Shown here piece by piece: positions 1 through 11,840 of a stretch of DNA of 64,000 bases. The stretch is from contig OX104113.1 in assembly GCA_944474755.1 (NCBI GenBank), forward strand, positions 25,176,432-25,240,431, written 5' to 3'. The translations under genes were made by a program, and so were the position numbers. This DNA comes from Limnoperna fortunei. Lineage: Eukaryota; Mollusca; Bivalvia; Mytilida; Modiolidae. Under the pieces are notes generated by a model. That model ran no database searches. It worked only from the letters and a program-made list of their open reading frames with translations, and was not told the origin of the DNA. Numbering within the stretch: the first letter of the stretch is position 1; every line of letters starts with the position of its first letter.

Positions 1-1900
1 TATTATTAAAAGCTAAATTAAAATGACGAATTTGAAGATGATTCTAGACATTGTCTTCATAACATGTGTGAAAACCAAATTTATGATAATATCCTTAATG
101 GAGAAATCACAAATGCCATTGAAAAATGAAAAAGCTGCAGGTGTAGACGATTTTGTTAATGAATATTTTAAGCACTCTACGCCTCAGCTTGTTTCTATTT
201 ACTGTAAATTGTTTAATATAGTATTCGACTCCGGTATTATTCCAGAGACATGGTTGAGTGGAATTATTCGACCAATATTTCCACAAAAACAATGGCAATA
301 CAAATGACCCCGACTATACCGAGCGATAACGTAAACAAGTTGTCTTGGGAAATTATTTACCTCCATTATCTATGCTAGACCTACCTTTTTGTCAAACGAG
401 TTTGATTTATTTAAGGATGTCAAGCTGGTTTTAGAAAGGGATACACAACCACTGATAACATTTTTATTATGCATACCTTGATATCGTTTTACTTTGCTTT
501 TGGTAGAAAACTGTATTGCATGTATTTATTTCAAAAAGGCTTTTGACACTGACTGTCTGTCATGCTGGGTTGTGGTAAAAACTACAAAACATTGATATCA
601 AAGGAAAATGTTTTCGAGTAATCCACAATATGTATGATAATGTTAATTTGACTGTATGAATGGTGTGCGCCAAGAAGAAAGTTTGTCCACTTTTCTTTTC
701 TCTATTTTTTTAAACGACTTGGACAAAATATTTCATTTTAGAGCTCCATGTTCTTCCTTTAGATTTAGTGAAAGAGAAGATTCAAAGTTCCCTACATGAT
801 TTTATTAAACTTTTTGTATTGCTATTGCCTATTTTCGGAATACAAGGGTTGCCGACGACACGGTAATTTTTGCTGAATCATCGGATGATATGCAGAAATC
901 ATTAAACACTTTTCCAGATTATTGAGATTTTTGGAAATTATGTGTTAATACATGTACATCAAAGACTTAGGTGATCATTTTTAGCAAAAGAAAATGTAGA
1001 AATAATAATAATTTTAAATAAAATGGCGCAAACCTAGAAGTAGTATTTTCATTGACTTACCTTGGTATAGTTTTTTTAATATAACGGAAACTTTAATAAG
1101 GCGAAGAAAAAATTAGCGGAGCAATCACAAACGTCTTTGTTCGCAATAATTTAAGAAGAAAAGAAATCAAAAGATTCCGTTTGATATTCAATTGAAACTA
1201 TTTGACTCACTAGTTGAGCCTATCCTACTATATGGCTCTGAAATATGGGGATATGACAAGAGTACATCTTCAATTTTGCAAAAGAATACTCAATCTGAGA
1301 CATTCTACCCGCAACTTCTTGGTATATGGTGAGTTAGGCCGATACCCTCTATGTATCAAAGTCGTGCTAAGAATGATTTCTTTCTGGTGTAGATTAGTAC
1401 AGAACGAAAGGAAGCTTAGCAGCACCCTTTACAGACTAATTGAATGAAAATCAAAACTTCAAATAGATCTCTAGTATAAAATCTGTCTGTGACAATACAG
1501 GTCTTTGATATATTTTTACTAACCAAATCAAAGTAGAATTTTGTACTCTAAAACCTATATTATTTGAGCGTCTTAGAGACCAGTTCATTAATAAATGGTT
1601 CTCAGATATTGAAAACTCGTCTAAAGGTAAAATGTACTCGTTATTCAAAACTAACTTTTGCTTTGAAAATTACTTATTAAGGTTAACGGAGTTTGGAAGA
1701 ACTGAGAACTTCCAACCTGAAGTTGCCAATCGAAACTGTGAGATGGTCAAACATTCCTAGAGAAGAAAGAGTTTGTATACTTTGTAGGGATGGAATCGGC
1801 GACGAATTCCATTATTTATTTTAGTGTCAAAATAACTATGTTAAACAATTACGACAAAAACATATACCAAGGCACTATTTCATAACTCCAGATAAAAATA
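1..1900 (+). mobile_element. Decayed LINE (non-LTR retrotransposon) reverse transcriptase remnant
   Basis: Plus-strand translation, switching frame several times, follows a LINE ORF2 from the RT fingers to the C-terminus. Near 130-290 it reads KAAGVDDFVNEYFKH and GIIPETWLSGIIRPIF, the usual start of the RT domain. Further fragments resemble the QAGF, FKKAFD and LFFSLFF blocks (about 420-720). At 1214-1447 it reads CKRILNLRHSTRNFLVYGELGRYPL, a signature of a common invertebrate LINE group. A C-terminal Cys/His segment lies near 1770-1830 (CILCRDGIGDEFHYLF, then a stop). At least six frameshifts or stops interrupt it, so it is dead. The left part, including any endonuclease, is off the window. 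The clade is not assigned; the LINE identity is secure from motif order. Confidence 0.82.
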
Positions 1901-2468
1901 ATATTGTATATTGCCCTTTTCACTGTATTTTAATCGGCCCAAAATTGCCGCCACTGTTACCATGGTAACCGAAGTCAAATCCTAATAAGCAATCATTATT
2001 TTGTGATCCAATGGTCAATTTTAACTTATAGAATGAAAATCAGCAAAATCTGAGACATGTCATGTCTCACCCTGTATGGAAATCCTTTGATCCTTATGGA
2101 GAATTGGTGTTAAGATTTCTAATAAGAAAAAGAGCCCGGGGGACGTCACAATTAGAATACGCTCAGCTAAAATTAAAAACTGGAACCATAAAATTGTGTT
2201 ATGGTTCATAATGTTTTTGCTTAAAGGGTAAGTAATTCAATCAAATGAATGACTGACGAACATTATATTTTTGTTGATGCTGTTTTGGGATACATCTTAT
2301 AAGTTGCAAATACCAACAACAATATCACACGACATCATTAAAATGTCTTAGAGTCGCTTCAAAATTTTTGAATATTTGTTAAACATATGGACTCTTTGCG
2401 AATAAGAACATGTTCAGACCTTATATTTATCTGCATTATATCGCTCGGTATCAAATTTAATAATGTTA
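1901..2468. other. No recognisable feature
   Basis: AT-rich sequence between the LINE remnant and the first fold-back element. No long reading frame, no clear repeat and no splice-bounded coding segment is visible. Confidence 0.5.
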
Positions 2469-2840
2469 CTACATGACATTTGTGATAACATATGCATTAT
2501 TAGCCCAGGGCCGTAAATTGTGTTTGAATTAAGAGGAGGCAGTAAATATTGGGGGTCTGGGGGCGCCTTTCCCCCAGAAGCTGAGCACATGTTAGTGCAA
2601 AATCCTGCTATCTGGCAAATCATTGGGTGCTTTCCATTGGTTCTCTTTTTTACTTTCATTTAATTTTATTTACAAACTTTTGTTGTTGCCAGTTTGCAAT
2701 AGGAGGCAGTTGCCTACATGCCTACATATAATTTACGGCCCTGTTAGCCCAAGGTTTGATATTGGCCCAAGAGCCGCAGCCTCTTGGGCCAATATCAGCC
2801 GAGGGCTTGTAATGCATATGATATCAAAAATTTCATGTAT
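2469..2840. mobile_element. Palindromic (fold-back) element split by a nested insertion
   Basis: The left arm (about 2469-2506, ACATGACATTTGTGATAACA.. then CATATGCATTATTAGCCC) matches the reverse complement of the right arm (about 2802-2840). The remaining core, 2746-2807, is itself a hairpin: AGCCCAAGG..GATATTGGCCCAAGAG faces CTCTTGGGCCAATATC..GAGGGCT. The two parts are separated by the TIR element at 2506-2743. This is a non-coding MITE-like fold-back element. Short reading frames here are by-products of the palindrome. Confidence 0.65.
2506..2743. mobile_element. Short non-autonomous TIR element (hAT-like MITE) nested in a palindrome
   Basis: The ends are CAGGGCCGTAAATT and AATTTACGGCCCTG, a 14-bp perfect terminal inverted repeat. 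TTAGCC abuts both ends (2500-2505 and 2744-2749) and is the probable target-site duplication. The next base also matches if the terminal C is counted as flank; read as 8 bp the match is 7/8. CAGGG-type ends fit hAT-like elements, but the superfamily is inference. The interior has a GC-rich block with GGGGGTCTGGGGGCGCC and no coding capacity. It interrupts the fold-back element around it and is therefore younger. Confidence 0.65.
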
Positions 2841-5154
2841 TGGTCTTTTTTATCATATGCTTCAGCAGGGGAAAATAAAATAGACTTGGATATATCAAAA
2901 TCTTATCGGAGTTCTGGTTCCGCTATTCAAATGCTCCGAATGAGTTTTAAGTCATTTAGATTATATTTTCAGATCACTCATTGTTTGTTTCTTTTTGTGT
3001 TTAAGTTTTCATTGACTTAAAATAATCCAAAGTATTGTCCATCTCCGATGCATTTGTATCTTGCATGTCGTCTGCTTTATCGTTATTTTTTTTATTCCTT
3101 TGTATATTGTCATTCAAGTGCTTATTTTGGTGTGAAATGGAGAGGCTCAACTTCGTATTTTAGCACACCATTATATAGAATTTCATAGTCGAAACACAAT
3201 CTATTTGTTGTAACTTTTCCGTATTCGTCTTCCAACGAAATTTGTTTGTTTATCTGAGATCTATTTATATTTTTCCACAAAAGACTGTTGGATTTCTACT
3301 CTTTATGTCTGTTGCTGCGAATCGTCGGCGAGAACGTTATGTTAGTCTCAATATTTAATCAAAAATTGTTCTAGCTAAACAAATCTTTGTGCACTCATAT
3401 TTTTTAACATGCATATTTAACTAATATTCGATTCGGCAAGGCAAATAAAACAACAATGATATAAACGTGCTTTTGACCAGAGTGAAGTAACACACGCAAA
3501 TATAAACGATTGTTTGAAATATATGTCGTCACCTACTTTTGTTTTTTCTCATTATAACAGCTGAGATGGCCATTTCCAGACCTACAAAGTAATATTCATT
3601 TACTCATTTACATAACATATTCTAACAGAGGCCTCCTGGCCTACAGTGGTAGTGCAGGAATCATAAATACACGACCAATTGTGATATGAACAACATTTAA
3701 AAGTCAATAAAATATATATATACCTTCTTAAAAAATAAAGTTGAAAAGTTTTTAAAATAAACAATAATTGAATAAGGCTCAAATTCAAAGAACATTTATT
3801 ATATATTCAATTTTAGAAACAGAAATTAGCATCTTTAACAACGGACCGTGTATAGGATAAATGAATGCAAACAGCAGAACATTGAGAACATTTGTCAGCA
3901 GAAAAGAGCTGAAGGTATGTAATTATTGGACACAACCAAATTTCCACATTTCCGCATGTTATTCTATGCATGAAATGTTACTGTAGATTTTCTACGGCAT
4001 TTTGTTACAAGGCTTCAAACCTGGCTTGGTTTTTTTTTACTTATATGGTGATATGCTACATTATAATAAAGGGTATTTAGATAAATCCTTGGACATTTTA
4101 GGACTTGAAAAATAAAATCATCAAGGCACATATGGAAAATGAACATATATGAAAGATAGAGAGCAAGAGGACAAAAATACACTATACATTAAGAAATACG
4201 CTTTAGTTCGTTTGCGGTTCCAGGCAAGCATTTATAGATTTGGGTAATTATAGGTGGGTTTCTTGTCTGAATTCGGTAGGGTGTGCTCGTCTTCAACCTC
4301 ACTTGGCGAGAATTGCTGATTAGACTTCTTCCTTATCTGGTACTATATATAAATGTTGCAAATATAATTTCAGATACACTAATATACTGGAAATACCACA
4401 TGCTAGAGTAACAAGGTATGTAAAAAATCTGTCACAAATCTGTGTAACATCATTCCTAACCATTTCAGGAATTAAAATCATTTTTCACACTTAAAATGTC
4501 TGATTTAGTCCAGAAATGACTCTGAAAGCTGATGTTCAGCCTGAAAATAACTTACGAAGGCTGCTTTTGTTACCAGATTTATATATGTACTTAACATGCT
4601 TGTGTTTGCTGACATTTGTAATATTTATTGAATTATGATTTTAATTATTCTATCAAATCTCAACAGAGGTTGTTGTTTTTTTCAAAAGGAATGACAATAT
4701 TTTTCTTATCCTCATAATCTTCAATGTATAATTGTTGTCCACTGGTAAGTCAAATCCGAGGGACAATAATTATTTACCGGCAAAGGGCCCCCAATCTCTT
4801 CTGGGGATCGATTAGTTCAAAACAGGTGGATCACAATTTCACTATAATTTTTAGAATAGGTGGGATCGGAATATATGATGTCAAAACCAAAGAGAAGACT
4901 CGTAACTTTAAAATTTAAAAACATTAACTTTATTTCATTACATTCTTTATCTATATTTGTAACTCATTTGTAATTTAGTTGACAAGATTTTTGAATGGTT
5001 CATATTCCTGTATTTATTATTTTTTTCGTACAATGTACTAAGATAGCCTGATCGTCATTTTCAAATGTTCTTAAGTTTTTGAGAGGTTTAAAGCATCTTA
5101 AGTCTTGAAGGGTCTGAATGTTTTAAAAACATTTACATTTAAATCGTCCCTTCG
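2841..5154. other. Intergenic, nothing recognised
   Basis: About 2.3 kb of AT-rich sequence. No reading frame exceeds about 65 codons, and I see no TE protein, tandem array or strong palindrome. Confidence 0.5.
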
Positions 5155-5156
5155 CA

Positions 5157-5324
5157 CAATACACGAAGGATGCTTTGATTGAGACATATGTGGATAGCAT
5201 TTTGGTGCAATTTCCTTAAACGTTAGCTAATTCGTTGACACAATACACGAAGGATGCTTTGATTGAGACATATGTGGATAGCATTTTGGTGCAATTTCCT
5301 TAAACGTTAGCTAATTCGTTGACG
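5157..5324. repeat. Tandem duplication, 84 bp x 2, followed by GAC/GAT microsatellite
   Basis: Two consecutive, essentially identical 84-bp copies start at 5157 and 5241 (CAATACACGAAGGATGCTTT.. to ..GCTAATTCGTTGACA). The second copy runs into a GAC then GAT trinucleotide run to about 5352. The near identity suggests a recent local duplication. Confidence 0.85.
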
Positions 5325-5669
5325 ACGACAACGACGACGACGATGATGATGAAGATTTTATACATGACATATTTTAATGTCTTATGTTAAATTCAACTTA
5401 AAATAAAGTTGACTTTATTTGTGTTTTCCAACAAATTAAATTTGGTAAAAAAGGCGAAGCGTCATTTTATTAACGGCAAAGAGGAATCAACATTTGTTCA
5501 TTACATCTAAAATTAGGGTATCTTATTCCCCCCTTTCCACCAAAAATTAGAGATTAGGAGCCCCCTTGAGATAAAATTCCCGGATAAATGAACAAGAATA
5601 ACATAATTGTCAATCTGTGGTTACGGATGTATACATTTCACTTATTCATTGAGTGTAGCTTGTGATAGT

Positions 5670-6620
5670 AATGTGGAAAGGGCCAGTCACACACCAAAAA
5701 ACGCATGAATCAAGCACGAATTATGCACAGATTTTCGTTTCTGCGCGGGGCGTGCGTCGTATGAGTAATTCGTCTGTGAAACGAACGTGAACCGTCAGTG
5801 ATTGTAAGTGGATGTGCGTCGAATTCGGTTTGTGCGTGATTTTGAGTTTTGAAAATTTCTCCGATGTCGGTTTGCGTTATTCATGAGTCGGCGTGCATAT
5901 AGTTAATGCGTCGAGTATGCGTGACTATGCGCGTAACACGCATCGGCTATCAGTGCTTATGCGTCGGAACTGGTTCGAAACCGTCCACGTCGTCCACTAA
6001 AGTCCCACTTTCATATCACGCATGAACCGCGCATGTATCACGTTTATTCCACTGACACCCACTGACAACCACTTACAAAACTGACAAATAACTAACATAC
6101 CACTAACGAAAAACGCATAACGATGCACATCCACTGACGGGGGACGCATTTCCGACGCATTGCCACGCACAGCCGGCGCAGGAATAACTTACATGGACGC
6201 ACGACTAACTAACGGAAAACTGATGAATCACTGAAGTTCCACTGACGAATCACTGACAACTCGCGTATGATTTTCTCATATAAAAGCAGCAATTTCAGGC
6301 ACTTTTGCCATTCCAGACCTTGCTGCCAAGGGGTCCGGTCCATATCAATATGAACCCTCTAAGAAGAGATGTTATGTTATGTTATGGACGCGCTTCGTCA
6401 GTGATTCATGCGTAAGCGTGCGTCGAATGTTCGTGGAATATTCACCGTATTCGCTCGTATGCGTCGACGTGCGCGATATATCAGTGATCCGTCAGTGATT
6501 GTAAATGATACGTGCGCGGTTCATGCGTGATTCGTCAGTGATTTCTACCCCGACACCCCGAAAATTTGGTCGATTTCTCGATGCACAAGTACGCACAAAC
6601 TGGCTCTTTGGTTTGAAGCT
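5670..6620. mobile_element. Fold-back element made of short degenerate words (GCGTG / GTCAGTGATTC)
   Basis: A GC-richer block of about 950 bp in AT-rich surroundings. The left part (5700-5960) and right part (6390-6550) are dense in words such as CGTGCGTC, GTCAGTGATT and TTCATGCGTGA. The centre (6000-6290) carries their reverse complements (CACTGAC, ACGCATGAAC, ACGCAT). The outer ends are weakly inverted (GGGCCAGT..GTGTG near 5680 against ACTGGCTCTTTGG near 6598). There is no coding capacity. I read it as a non-autonomous fold-back element with subterminal word repeats; the superfamily is unknown. Confidence 0.5.
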
Positions 6621-6830
6621 TGTACTGGAAATTCCTGGTATACACTACTAGACGCTGCGATCTCTGTCAACACTAGCATTAAATAGACATCTTTGGTTGC
6701 AAAACGATAATTTCCTAGTAACGTCTTTGGGTAAAATTACAATAACGGCCTTTTTAATTTCCAAACAATTGCTTACCATGCTTTATAATTGCACGAGTAT
6801 GTCATTAAAGGAATAAATAACGGAATCCGA

Positions 6831-6921
6831 GGTTTATCATTGTTTACCACGGCTGGCCATTTATGTTGCATTATTTTATCCCTTGCGATAGCGACAGCCC
6901 GTGGTAAATCAATGATGAACC
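6831..6921. repeat. Inverted repeat
   Basis: The arm GGTTTATCATTGTTTACCAC at 6831-6850 faces GTGGTAAATCAATGATGAACC at 6901-6921 with one or two mismatches, around a 50-bp loop. It is hairpin/MITE-like and non-coding. Confidence 0.65.
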
Positions 6922-7088
6922 ACAGCCTCCATCTAACACTGCCTTCTAATATGACAATTATGGTACATCTAGGATATTTACGGTACCTCTCACTAAACAA
7001 TTTCCGCCATACACTGGTTGTTCCGCCAATTTAACACATTATAGTGCAGCGAATAATTATAGCGCGAGATCAATACGCAATCTAATTG

Positions 7089-7198
7089 AAATTATATCTT
7101 TCACTTGCACCCCCGTTTTGCTATGGTCGCTGCGTGTACAACGAAACGAGCATAGCAAAAAAAGGGGGGGGGGGGTTGTCAAGTGAAAGATTTAATTT
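7089..7198. repeat. Inverted repeat with poly-G arm
   Basis: AAATTATATCTTTCACTTG (from 7089) pairs with CAAGTGAAAGATTTAATTT (ending 7198). Inside, CCCCCGTTTTGCTAT faces ATAGCAAAAAAAG plus a run of 12 G at 7164-7175. The G-run expansion in one arm accounts for most of the imperfection. Confidence 0.65.
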
Positions 7199-7247
7199 TA
7201 TTTCGTTTGGATTAATACGTCATACACATTCGCTTTCTAGTGGGAGA

Positions 7248-7357
7248 CATCCTCACAAGTCAGGGTTTCTCCAACATGTGTCCACGAACTAAGTTTGCTA
7301 AGTTTGTCAGGGGTTCGTGGACACATGTGGACACAGAAACCCTGACTTGTGAGGATG
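7248..7357. repeat. Inverted repeat, 23-bp perfect outer arms
   Basis: CATCCTCACAAGTCAGGGTT.. at 7248-7270 is the exact reverse complement of ..AACCCTGACTTGTGAGGATG at 7335-7357. Inner arms CACATGTGTCCACGAAC-like also pair. It can form a cruciform of about 110 bp and sits next to two similar hairpins. Confidence 0.8.
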
Positions 7358-7471
7358 AGTAGGAGAACACTTTGTAATTTCAACAGCCCTTCAAGACAAG
7401 TTCTTTTCGTCGCGTGTTTCTCATACATAAATCTTTTTTTACCACGGTTATGTTATATAAAAATCAACGTT

Positions 7472-7852
7472 GTTAGTAAAACGAGTATCAGTGGCTTTCA
7501 TGTCACAATTGTGATGTTTCTATCGTCTTGCATTTTTCTATCAGGATGCTTGTTTAAAGCATCGCGATATTGTTCAAAGCATCGCGATAATTGTTAAAGA
7601 GCATCGCGATACTTATTTTAAAAGCATTGCGATATTGATAAAAACATCGCGATTGAAAAAAATGTTTGCAAAGTATCGGCTTACTTTTGAAAAACATCGG
7701 CTTGCTTTTTCAATTACCGTACCGATCTTGTCACAATGGTGATCTTTCTTTTAACATTTATCGTGAAGCTTTTAACAAGTATCGCAATAGAAAAATGCAA
7801 GCCGATAGAAACATAACCATTGTGACATGCACGGCCACTGATAAACGAGTAA
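7472..7852. mobile_element. Fold-back element with internal GCATCGCGATA array
   Basis: The left arm (7472-7543; AACGAGTATCAGTGGC.., CACAATTGTGATGTTTCTAT) matches in reverse the right arm (7785-7852; GATAGAAACATAACCATTGT, GCCACTGATAAACGAGTAAC). Between them, 7556-7655 carries five degenerate copies of AAAGCATCGCGATA spaced about 18-26 bp, and the words continue as AAAACATCGGCTT. No protein is encoded. The architecture is long imperfect inverted arms with short internal direct repeats, as in Foldback-type elements. Confidence 0.55.
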
Positions 7853-8107
7853 CAGGCCTTTATAATTTGATTCATTGGTTCCTTTGCTCGTCATATATGA
7901 CCCCCTTTTATAGAAATATAATTGATGTCTGAAAAATTACAAGCGACACAAACTATAAGCAAAAAGCTTAATTTTCCCCGAAAATGCCTTCAAAAAGTTT
8001 TCATGCTGGAATGTGAAACATTAATATTTTCGGCTGTGGAATTTTTTTGCTCAGTTATTAATTGCTTCTTAAAGTACTAAGTCTATTTCTTATATTCTTA
8101 CTGTTTT

Positions 8108-8165
8108 TCACCTAAGCTAGCAAAGTGTTACGATCCGGAATATAACACTTGGCTAGCTAAGATGA
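8108..8165. repeat. Short hairpin
   Basis: CTAAGCTAGCAAAGTGTTA faces TAACACTTGGCTAGCTAAG with a 17-nt loop. Probably the relic of a palindromic repeat. Confidence 0.6.
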
Positions 8166-8683
8166 CTGTTTTTAAGCGTATTATTTTAACTAAATTGATT
8201 TATTATTCAATATTTTATACAGTTTTCTTAGAATGGTCCTCATTTTATAAAAACATTGCTCAAAAAAAAATTTCGAAGATAGGAATCGCCATTGTATTAC
8301 TTTCTTCGCATTTTATCATTGTTGGAGCATCGATGGCAAGTGATTGTGACATTTGGTTTTCTAGTAGTGATTACCGGCTTTTCAGAACCGAGATGAAAAG
8401 TTTGAGCCGTCTTGTGAATGGGTGTGCTCGTCTCCAAACTTAATTGACAAGAATAGACAGTTCCCTTCCTACTGCCAAAATAAAGTTAGCTTGACGAAAC
8501 ATGGTCGACAAAACTTGTCATCATATGCCTTAAATAAGCCATTTGGAGTTTGTTGACTCTTGTACTCATTAATAAAAATATAATAGCCTATTTCATCGAA
8601 GCATGGAATTTATACACGTCAGACATTGTTTTAATCCGGTATTTAGCACATGTATATTGTGTTGTTTCCTTGGAGGTGATATA
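8166..8683. other. No recognisable feature
   Basis: AT-rich, with one 93-codon frame (8162-8443, plus) that shows no known motif and no splice-site support. I do not call it a gene. Confidence 0.45.
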
Positions 8684-8689
8684 TACATA

Positions 8690-8833
8690 ATTGACCAGTT
8701 TTCCTACCGCTGGTCGGTTGTTCTCTCCGGGTACTCCGGCTTCCTCCCCCAATAAAAACTGGACGCCATGAAATAGCTGAAAAAATGCTGAAAGTGGCGT
8801 TAAAACACCATTCAAACAAACGAACAAAACATA
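8690..8833 (-). mobile_element. SINE-like bivalve dispersed repeat, minus-strand copy
   Basis: The reverse strand reads GTTTGTTTGAATGGTGTTTT, CGCCACTTTCAGCATTTTTT, CAGCTATTTCATGGCGTCCAG and GGAGGAAGCCGGAGTACCCGG in that order. The same order occurs on the plus strand at 13869-14045 and as an inverted pair at 22480-22640. Three related copies in one window, plus my recollection of this motif across bivalve genomes, support a high-copy short interspersed element. I see no clear pol III A/B boxes here, so 'SINE-like' is as far as I go. Confidence 0.7.
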
Positions 8834-9018
8834 ATTGACCTGAAGTATGAGGTGGTTTTTAAATATTCTGAAGTGAATAACTAGCCATGAAATGCAAAAA
8901 ATACACCTAAAATTGTTTTTTTATACTTGTGTTTGGTAAAGACAACATATATTGGTCAAACAGTCTCTATTTTAAAAATACTACAAAGCAATAAATCCAT
9001 ATATTTCGTTATGCCTAT

Positions 9019-9450
9019 AAGTTATGTCTACGGTTTCGACACTTAAACCCCGGATTTAACCTCCTCAAGTTATGTCTACGGTTTCGACACTTAAACCCTG
9101 GATTTAACCTCCTCAAGTTATGTCTACAGTTTCGACACTTAAACCGCGGATTTAACCTCCTCAAGTTATGTCTACGTTTTCGACACTTAAACCCCGGATT
9201 TAACCTCCTCAAGTTATGTCTACGGTTTCGACACTTAAACCCCGGATTTAACCTCCTCAAGTTATGTCTACGGTTTCGACACTTAAACCCCGGATTTAAC
9301 CTCCTCAAGTTATGTCTACGGTTTCGACACTTAAACCCCGGATTTAACCTCCTCAAGTTATGTCTACGGTTTCGACACTTAAACCCCGGATTTAACCTCC
9401 TCAAGTTATGTCTACGGTTTCGACACTTAAACCCCGGATTTAACCTCCTC
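9019..9450. repeat. Minisatellite, 48-bp unit x 9
   Basis: Nine consecutive 48-bp copies run from 9019, with a 10th cut off after 8 bp at 9458 (unit AAGTTATGTCTACGG..GACACTTAAACCCCGG..CCTCCTC). Copies differ by only a few substitutions, at 9099, 9127, 9145 and 9177. Because 48 is a multiple of 3, frames stay open. On the minus strand 9015-9479 reads as a 16-residue repeat, HNLRRLNPGFKCRNRR, iterated nine times, basic with one Cys per unit. No flanking exon signals or N-terminal domain are seen, so I treat it as a minisatellite. Confidence 0.93.
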
Positions 9451-9479
9451 AAGTTATGGGCATCAACAATACATTGCAT

Positions 9480-11330
9480 TAGAATGTTTGTTTAATGCAC
9501 TAAGATCTAATACTAGTCTTTTAGGTTTTAAATATTTTTATCAAATACCCATTAAAATTTGTTAGTTTAGGATATTAACAGTACACTTGAAATTTTACAT
9601 GGCTTTTTCGGACGCCAAATGGAATATTATGGACTGATCTTGAACGAGCATGACAATATTGAACCCAACAGATCACAAAAGAAATAATCTAAAGCCACCC
9701 ACTCCGACCATCGAAAGAACAGAATTTAAGGAATATGTGTATTAAAATTTGATATTTGCATGTTAATGTGGTAAATAAGAACTATTCTGCAATCTGCATC
9801 TGCTTTGATTCAGTTTTACATAGTAGCTATTTTAAAATTATGTATGACGATGAATCTGTTATTGATGTAGCTATAGTATGATGATTTTAGTGCGAAATAA
9901 ATGACTACGATGCCGTCAGGTAAATCCTTCCACCTAACAACAGGAAGACATTTTTTCTTCAATACTAGTTGTATCCTAATTTGATATTTACCTGATATAT
10001 TGCAATTCGAAGATTTTCAGTCATTTAGCGAACTGTTGACAACACGTAGCAGAGGAAGTTTAGATACGGAAAATAACGTTACTGAAAGTGGGCAGATTTA
10101 CCGGACGGGCGTACAGGACTAGAGTGTATTATTTTATTGTGTAAATACAATAATAAACCAAGAAAAGGTATGGGTTAAACCCGTATCTAGAGAAGTTCGA
10201 TTTATATGTTATAGGTGTATCCCATTTGGTTTAATAGTTTTTTTCAATTTATTTAAAATTTCATCATATGCTGTAAAGGGATGCAAATATAGACGATTGT
10301 GAAAGGTAAGAAATAATCATCTTGATTATAATATCTCAACTTTGAGAAGAGTACTGTAATAAAAAAAAATTTTTGGAAGGACAAATATATGTTTACCAAT
10401 AAAAATACATTGACCATAGTCAAGTGGTTCTGTGGAGGAAAATGTGAATGTAAGATCGGCAGTTATCGCGTCCTCGGAAAATCAAAGAAAACATACCGAC
10501 AAGTTACAATTTTTATTGATTTAATTTTACTGTAATTAAAATTGTTTCAAAAGATTTGCAATTAAATGTATTTCAAACGTCAAACTAGCATTCATGTGCA
10601 TAAACATTGCTAAGAACTTTATAAAATTTTCAGAATTTAAAATATAAAAAAAAACAATTAGAAGAAGAGTCTTATTTTGCAAAACAATTGATGAGATTAT
10701 TAACTTCTACAATTATTTTTAACAATATATGACCTTTATTCGAACGTAACTGAAATTTTTTATGTTGTATTATTACATGTATATTTATATAACTTGCTTC
10801 GTTAAAATATCTTAACATCAAAGTTTTTAAATCTTGAATTAAATAAAAATCTATATCTTTTGTGCTTTTTTTATTATTGAGAAATTTCTTTTCCCTACTA
10901 ATTTCTAAAACATTTTTCACTGATTCAGACATCAATTTTTTTAAATAACATGCCTGTTTGAAAATCTAATTTTGTATATATAGTTTCTTCTCACACAGCC
11001 AATAATACAATTGGTACAGAGAAAGTAACAAATAAACAAACAAAACAACAGGCTATATACAATATATATCAAAATCATAATCTAATTTAGTCCATTTAGC
11101 GGCTTATTATGCGAGTCTGATTGGTCTTTCATTTTTACCCTTTCATCAAAGTTCAGTGTCAGGTAATAAATAATCAATTAGCAAATAAACAAGGCACATC
11201 TAATATACAACTACATCACAGAAATGTCTCTGCCCCCTCCCTAAAACCACCACTACCACACACGAATCGTTCACGAGAGTTTGGGATTTCGAAACCGCCA
11301 ATAAACAAAACCCAGGGAAATTAAATTTAA
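9480..11330. other. Intergenic, nothing recognised
   Basis: About 1.85 kb of very AT-rich DNA upstream of the HEPN gene. A minus-strand 87-codon frame at 10672-10935 is low-complexity Lys/Asn/Ile-rich and looks like chance. The promoter or a 5' untranslated exon of the downstream gene could lie here, but I cannot point to it. Confidence 0.4.
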
Positions 11331-11337
11331 TGTTCAA

Positions 11338-11780
11338 GATGACTAATTTTCTGCGTAAAAATTCCATTTTCTACCTTATAAATTATGAAATAATCCAGAA
11401 ATAAATTGTCTGAATCAGTGGTCACAAGCGCGTTAAACAAAATATAAAAATGCACTTTTATTATCAAATTATCTAAGTAACTAATAAAAGAAACCGAAAA
11501 ATTTACACTATTATGTTATAATAAGAATGCATAAAAAATTACGAAGCTTGACATATAAATCATGAAATAATCCAAGAAATACAATTGAAGCATGAAATAC
11601 ATTACGTAATATAACACAACACAATTTTTAATGCCTTTTTCTTATCAAATTAAATAACTAATTAATAAAAGAAACTCAAGTATATACATTTTATTATGTC
11701 AAGAATAGAATGCATTAATAAAAATACTAGGCTTACCCTATAGATAGTAAAATAATCCAAAAATAAAAATTGAAGCGGAT
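11338..11780. repeat. Degenerate tandem repeat, about 177-185 bp x 2.4
   Basis: The anchor AAT(T/C)ATGAAATAATCC recurs at 11381, 11558 and (as GATAGTAAAATAATCC) 11743. Between anchors the order ..TTATCAAATTA..TAACTAATAAAAGAAAC..AAGAATGCAT.. repeats. The copies are diverged, so the array is old. Confidence 0.7.
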
Positions 11781-11840
11781 CTATTCATACGACCGAGATA
11801 CCGGTAAAGTCAAAATATCTATTCATACGACCGAGATACC
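11779..11840. repeat. Direct repeat of 24 bp, spaced 38 bp
   Basis: ATCTATTCATACGACCGAGA followed by TACC occurs identically at 11779 and 11817. The second copy runs into GAGATATCGC. Confidence 0.85.

Noticed and set aside
8162..8443. 93-codon plus-strand frame after a hairpin
   Set aside because: Starts within the right arm of the 8108-8165 hairpin; no motif and AT-driven composition.
10672..10935. 87-codon minus-strand frame
   Set aside because: Lys/Asn/Ile-rich low complexity typical of AT-rich non-coding DNA.
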